Of a DNA stretch of 64,000 nt, positions 63,785-64,000 are shown in pieces. Every line of letters begins with the position of its first letter. Positions within the stretch are counted from its first letter, which is position 1. A model generated the notes under the pieces. The model searched no databases. It was not told the DNA's origin and saw only the letters and a program-made list of their open reading frames with translations. Made by a program: the position numbers and the translations under genes. The stretch is from the NCBI GenBank assembly GCA_021151825.1, contig JAGKWQ010000004.1:186001-250000 (forward strand). Reading direction: 5' to 3'. The DNA comes from Cellvibrionaceae bacterium (GTDB lineage: Bacteria > Pseudomonadota > Gammaproteobacteria > Pseudomonadales > Cellvibrionaceae).

Positions 63785-64000
63785 ATGAAATTTAAAGCCC
63801 TGGCCCTGTGTACCAGTTTGTTATCTGCTGGCGTTGTATTTACCAGTTTACCGGTAGTAGCACAAACCCCGGCAGCACCGCGCCCGCAAGCGCCACAAAT
63901 TAGCCCGGAAGAAGCGCTGCAAAAATTCAGTTTTTTTACTACCAGCGTAGGCTTGGGTAAAGGCGCAAACCTCGGTGGTCTCGCTGGTGCCGATGCACAT
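63785..64000 (+). CDS. Secreted protein, N-terminal part (runs off the window)
   Basis: 72 codons are visible. After a signal peptide (MKFKALALCTSLLSAGVVFT, ending VVAQ) and a Pro/Ala-rich stretch comes KFSFFTTSVGLGKGANLGGLAGADAH-like sequence, similar to a recurring secreted-domain pattern (LGGLAGADAHCQ) that begins a lectin- or endostatin-like fold. AGAGGA precedes the ATG. It is probably the fourth gene of the rhodanese/membrane-protein operon. The rest is outside the window. Confidence 0.8.
   Translation, partial: MKFKALALCTSLLSAGVVFTSLPVVAQTPAAPRPQAPQISPEEALQKFSFFTTSVGLGKGANLGGLAGADAH

Noticed and set aside
1..64000. CRISPR arrays, tRNA or rRNA genes, insertion sequences, integrases
   Set aside because: No regularly spaced repeats of CRISPR size, no cloverleaf or rRNA sequence, and no transposase or integrase motif were recognised by eye.

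Overview
This 64 kb window looks like chromosomal DNA of a free-living gammaproteobacterium. It is moderately AT-rich, has no rRNA or tRNA genes that I could see, and carries aceE/aceF, slyX, yciH, ygiQ, a TonB system, TonB-dependent receptors, Gram-negative porins and an M48 periplasmic chaperone-protease. The mix (AT-rich intergenic DNA, abundant TonB receptors, PAS-GGDEF-EAL protein) would suit the Cellvibrionaceae, but that placement is inference from gene content only.

Region by region. 0-13.8 kb: mostly left-pointing housekeeping and accessory genes (secreted protein, membrane Ser/Thr kinase fused to an FGE-sulfatase-like domain, YgiQ radical-SAM protein, two serine beta-lactamase-fold hydrolases, membrane AraC regulator with a periplasmic rhodanese, Fsr-type MFS pump with a divergent AraC regulator, YciH with a DUF3820 protein, SlyX). 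14-21.5 kb: PAS/GGDEF/EAL protein, BepA-like protease, TusA-like protein, M16 protease. 22-26.4 kb: aceE-aceF without lpd. 26.4-32.3 kb: lipoprotein esterase, DUF1287, VanZ-like, mobA, catalase, O-acetylhomoserine sulfhydrylase. 32.3-41 kb: tonB-exbB-exbD, FAD/NAD(P) protein, chrA-chrB, a TonB receptor. 41-53 kb: a ToxR-like regulator with an SfnR-type sigma-54 activator, then sulfate uptake genes (cysA, cysW, cysT, two sbp copies) interleaved with a duplicated porin plus DUF2292 unit. 53.4-64 kb: a frameshifted TonB receptor, a DsbD/ScsB-like reductase, a redoxin, an SMP-30 protein, a Tat-exported dienelactone hydrolase, a degenerate rhodanese, two small related membrane proteins and the start of another secreted protein.

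The most interesting pattern is regulatory. Five sequences with the GG-N10-GC spacing and near-consensus flanks of sigma-54 (-24/-12) promoters lie at gene starts: before tonB-exbBD, before the second sbp, before the frameshifted TonB receptor, before the SMP-30 gene and before the rhodanese/membrane-protein operon. The only sigma-54 activator gene in view (42382-43659) lies beside the sulfate uptake genes. I infer a sulfur-starvation regulon joining TonB energisation, outer-membrane uptake, sulfate-binding protein and periplasmic redox/hydrolase genes. The two porin units instead share an identical 30-bp upstream box and a -10-like hexamer at identical spacing, which suggests a separate (possibly CysB-type) control. 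The SMP-30 gene also has a leader with overlapping alternative hairpins and a terminator-like hairpin, a candidate cis-regulatory RNA.
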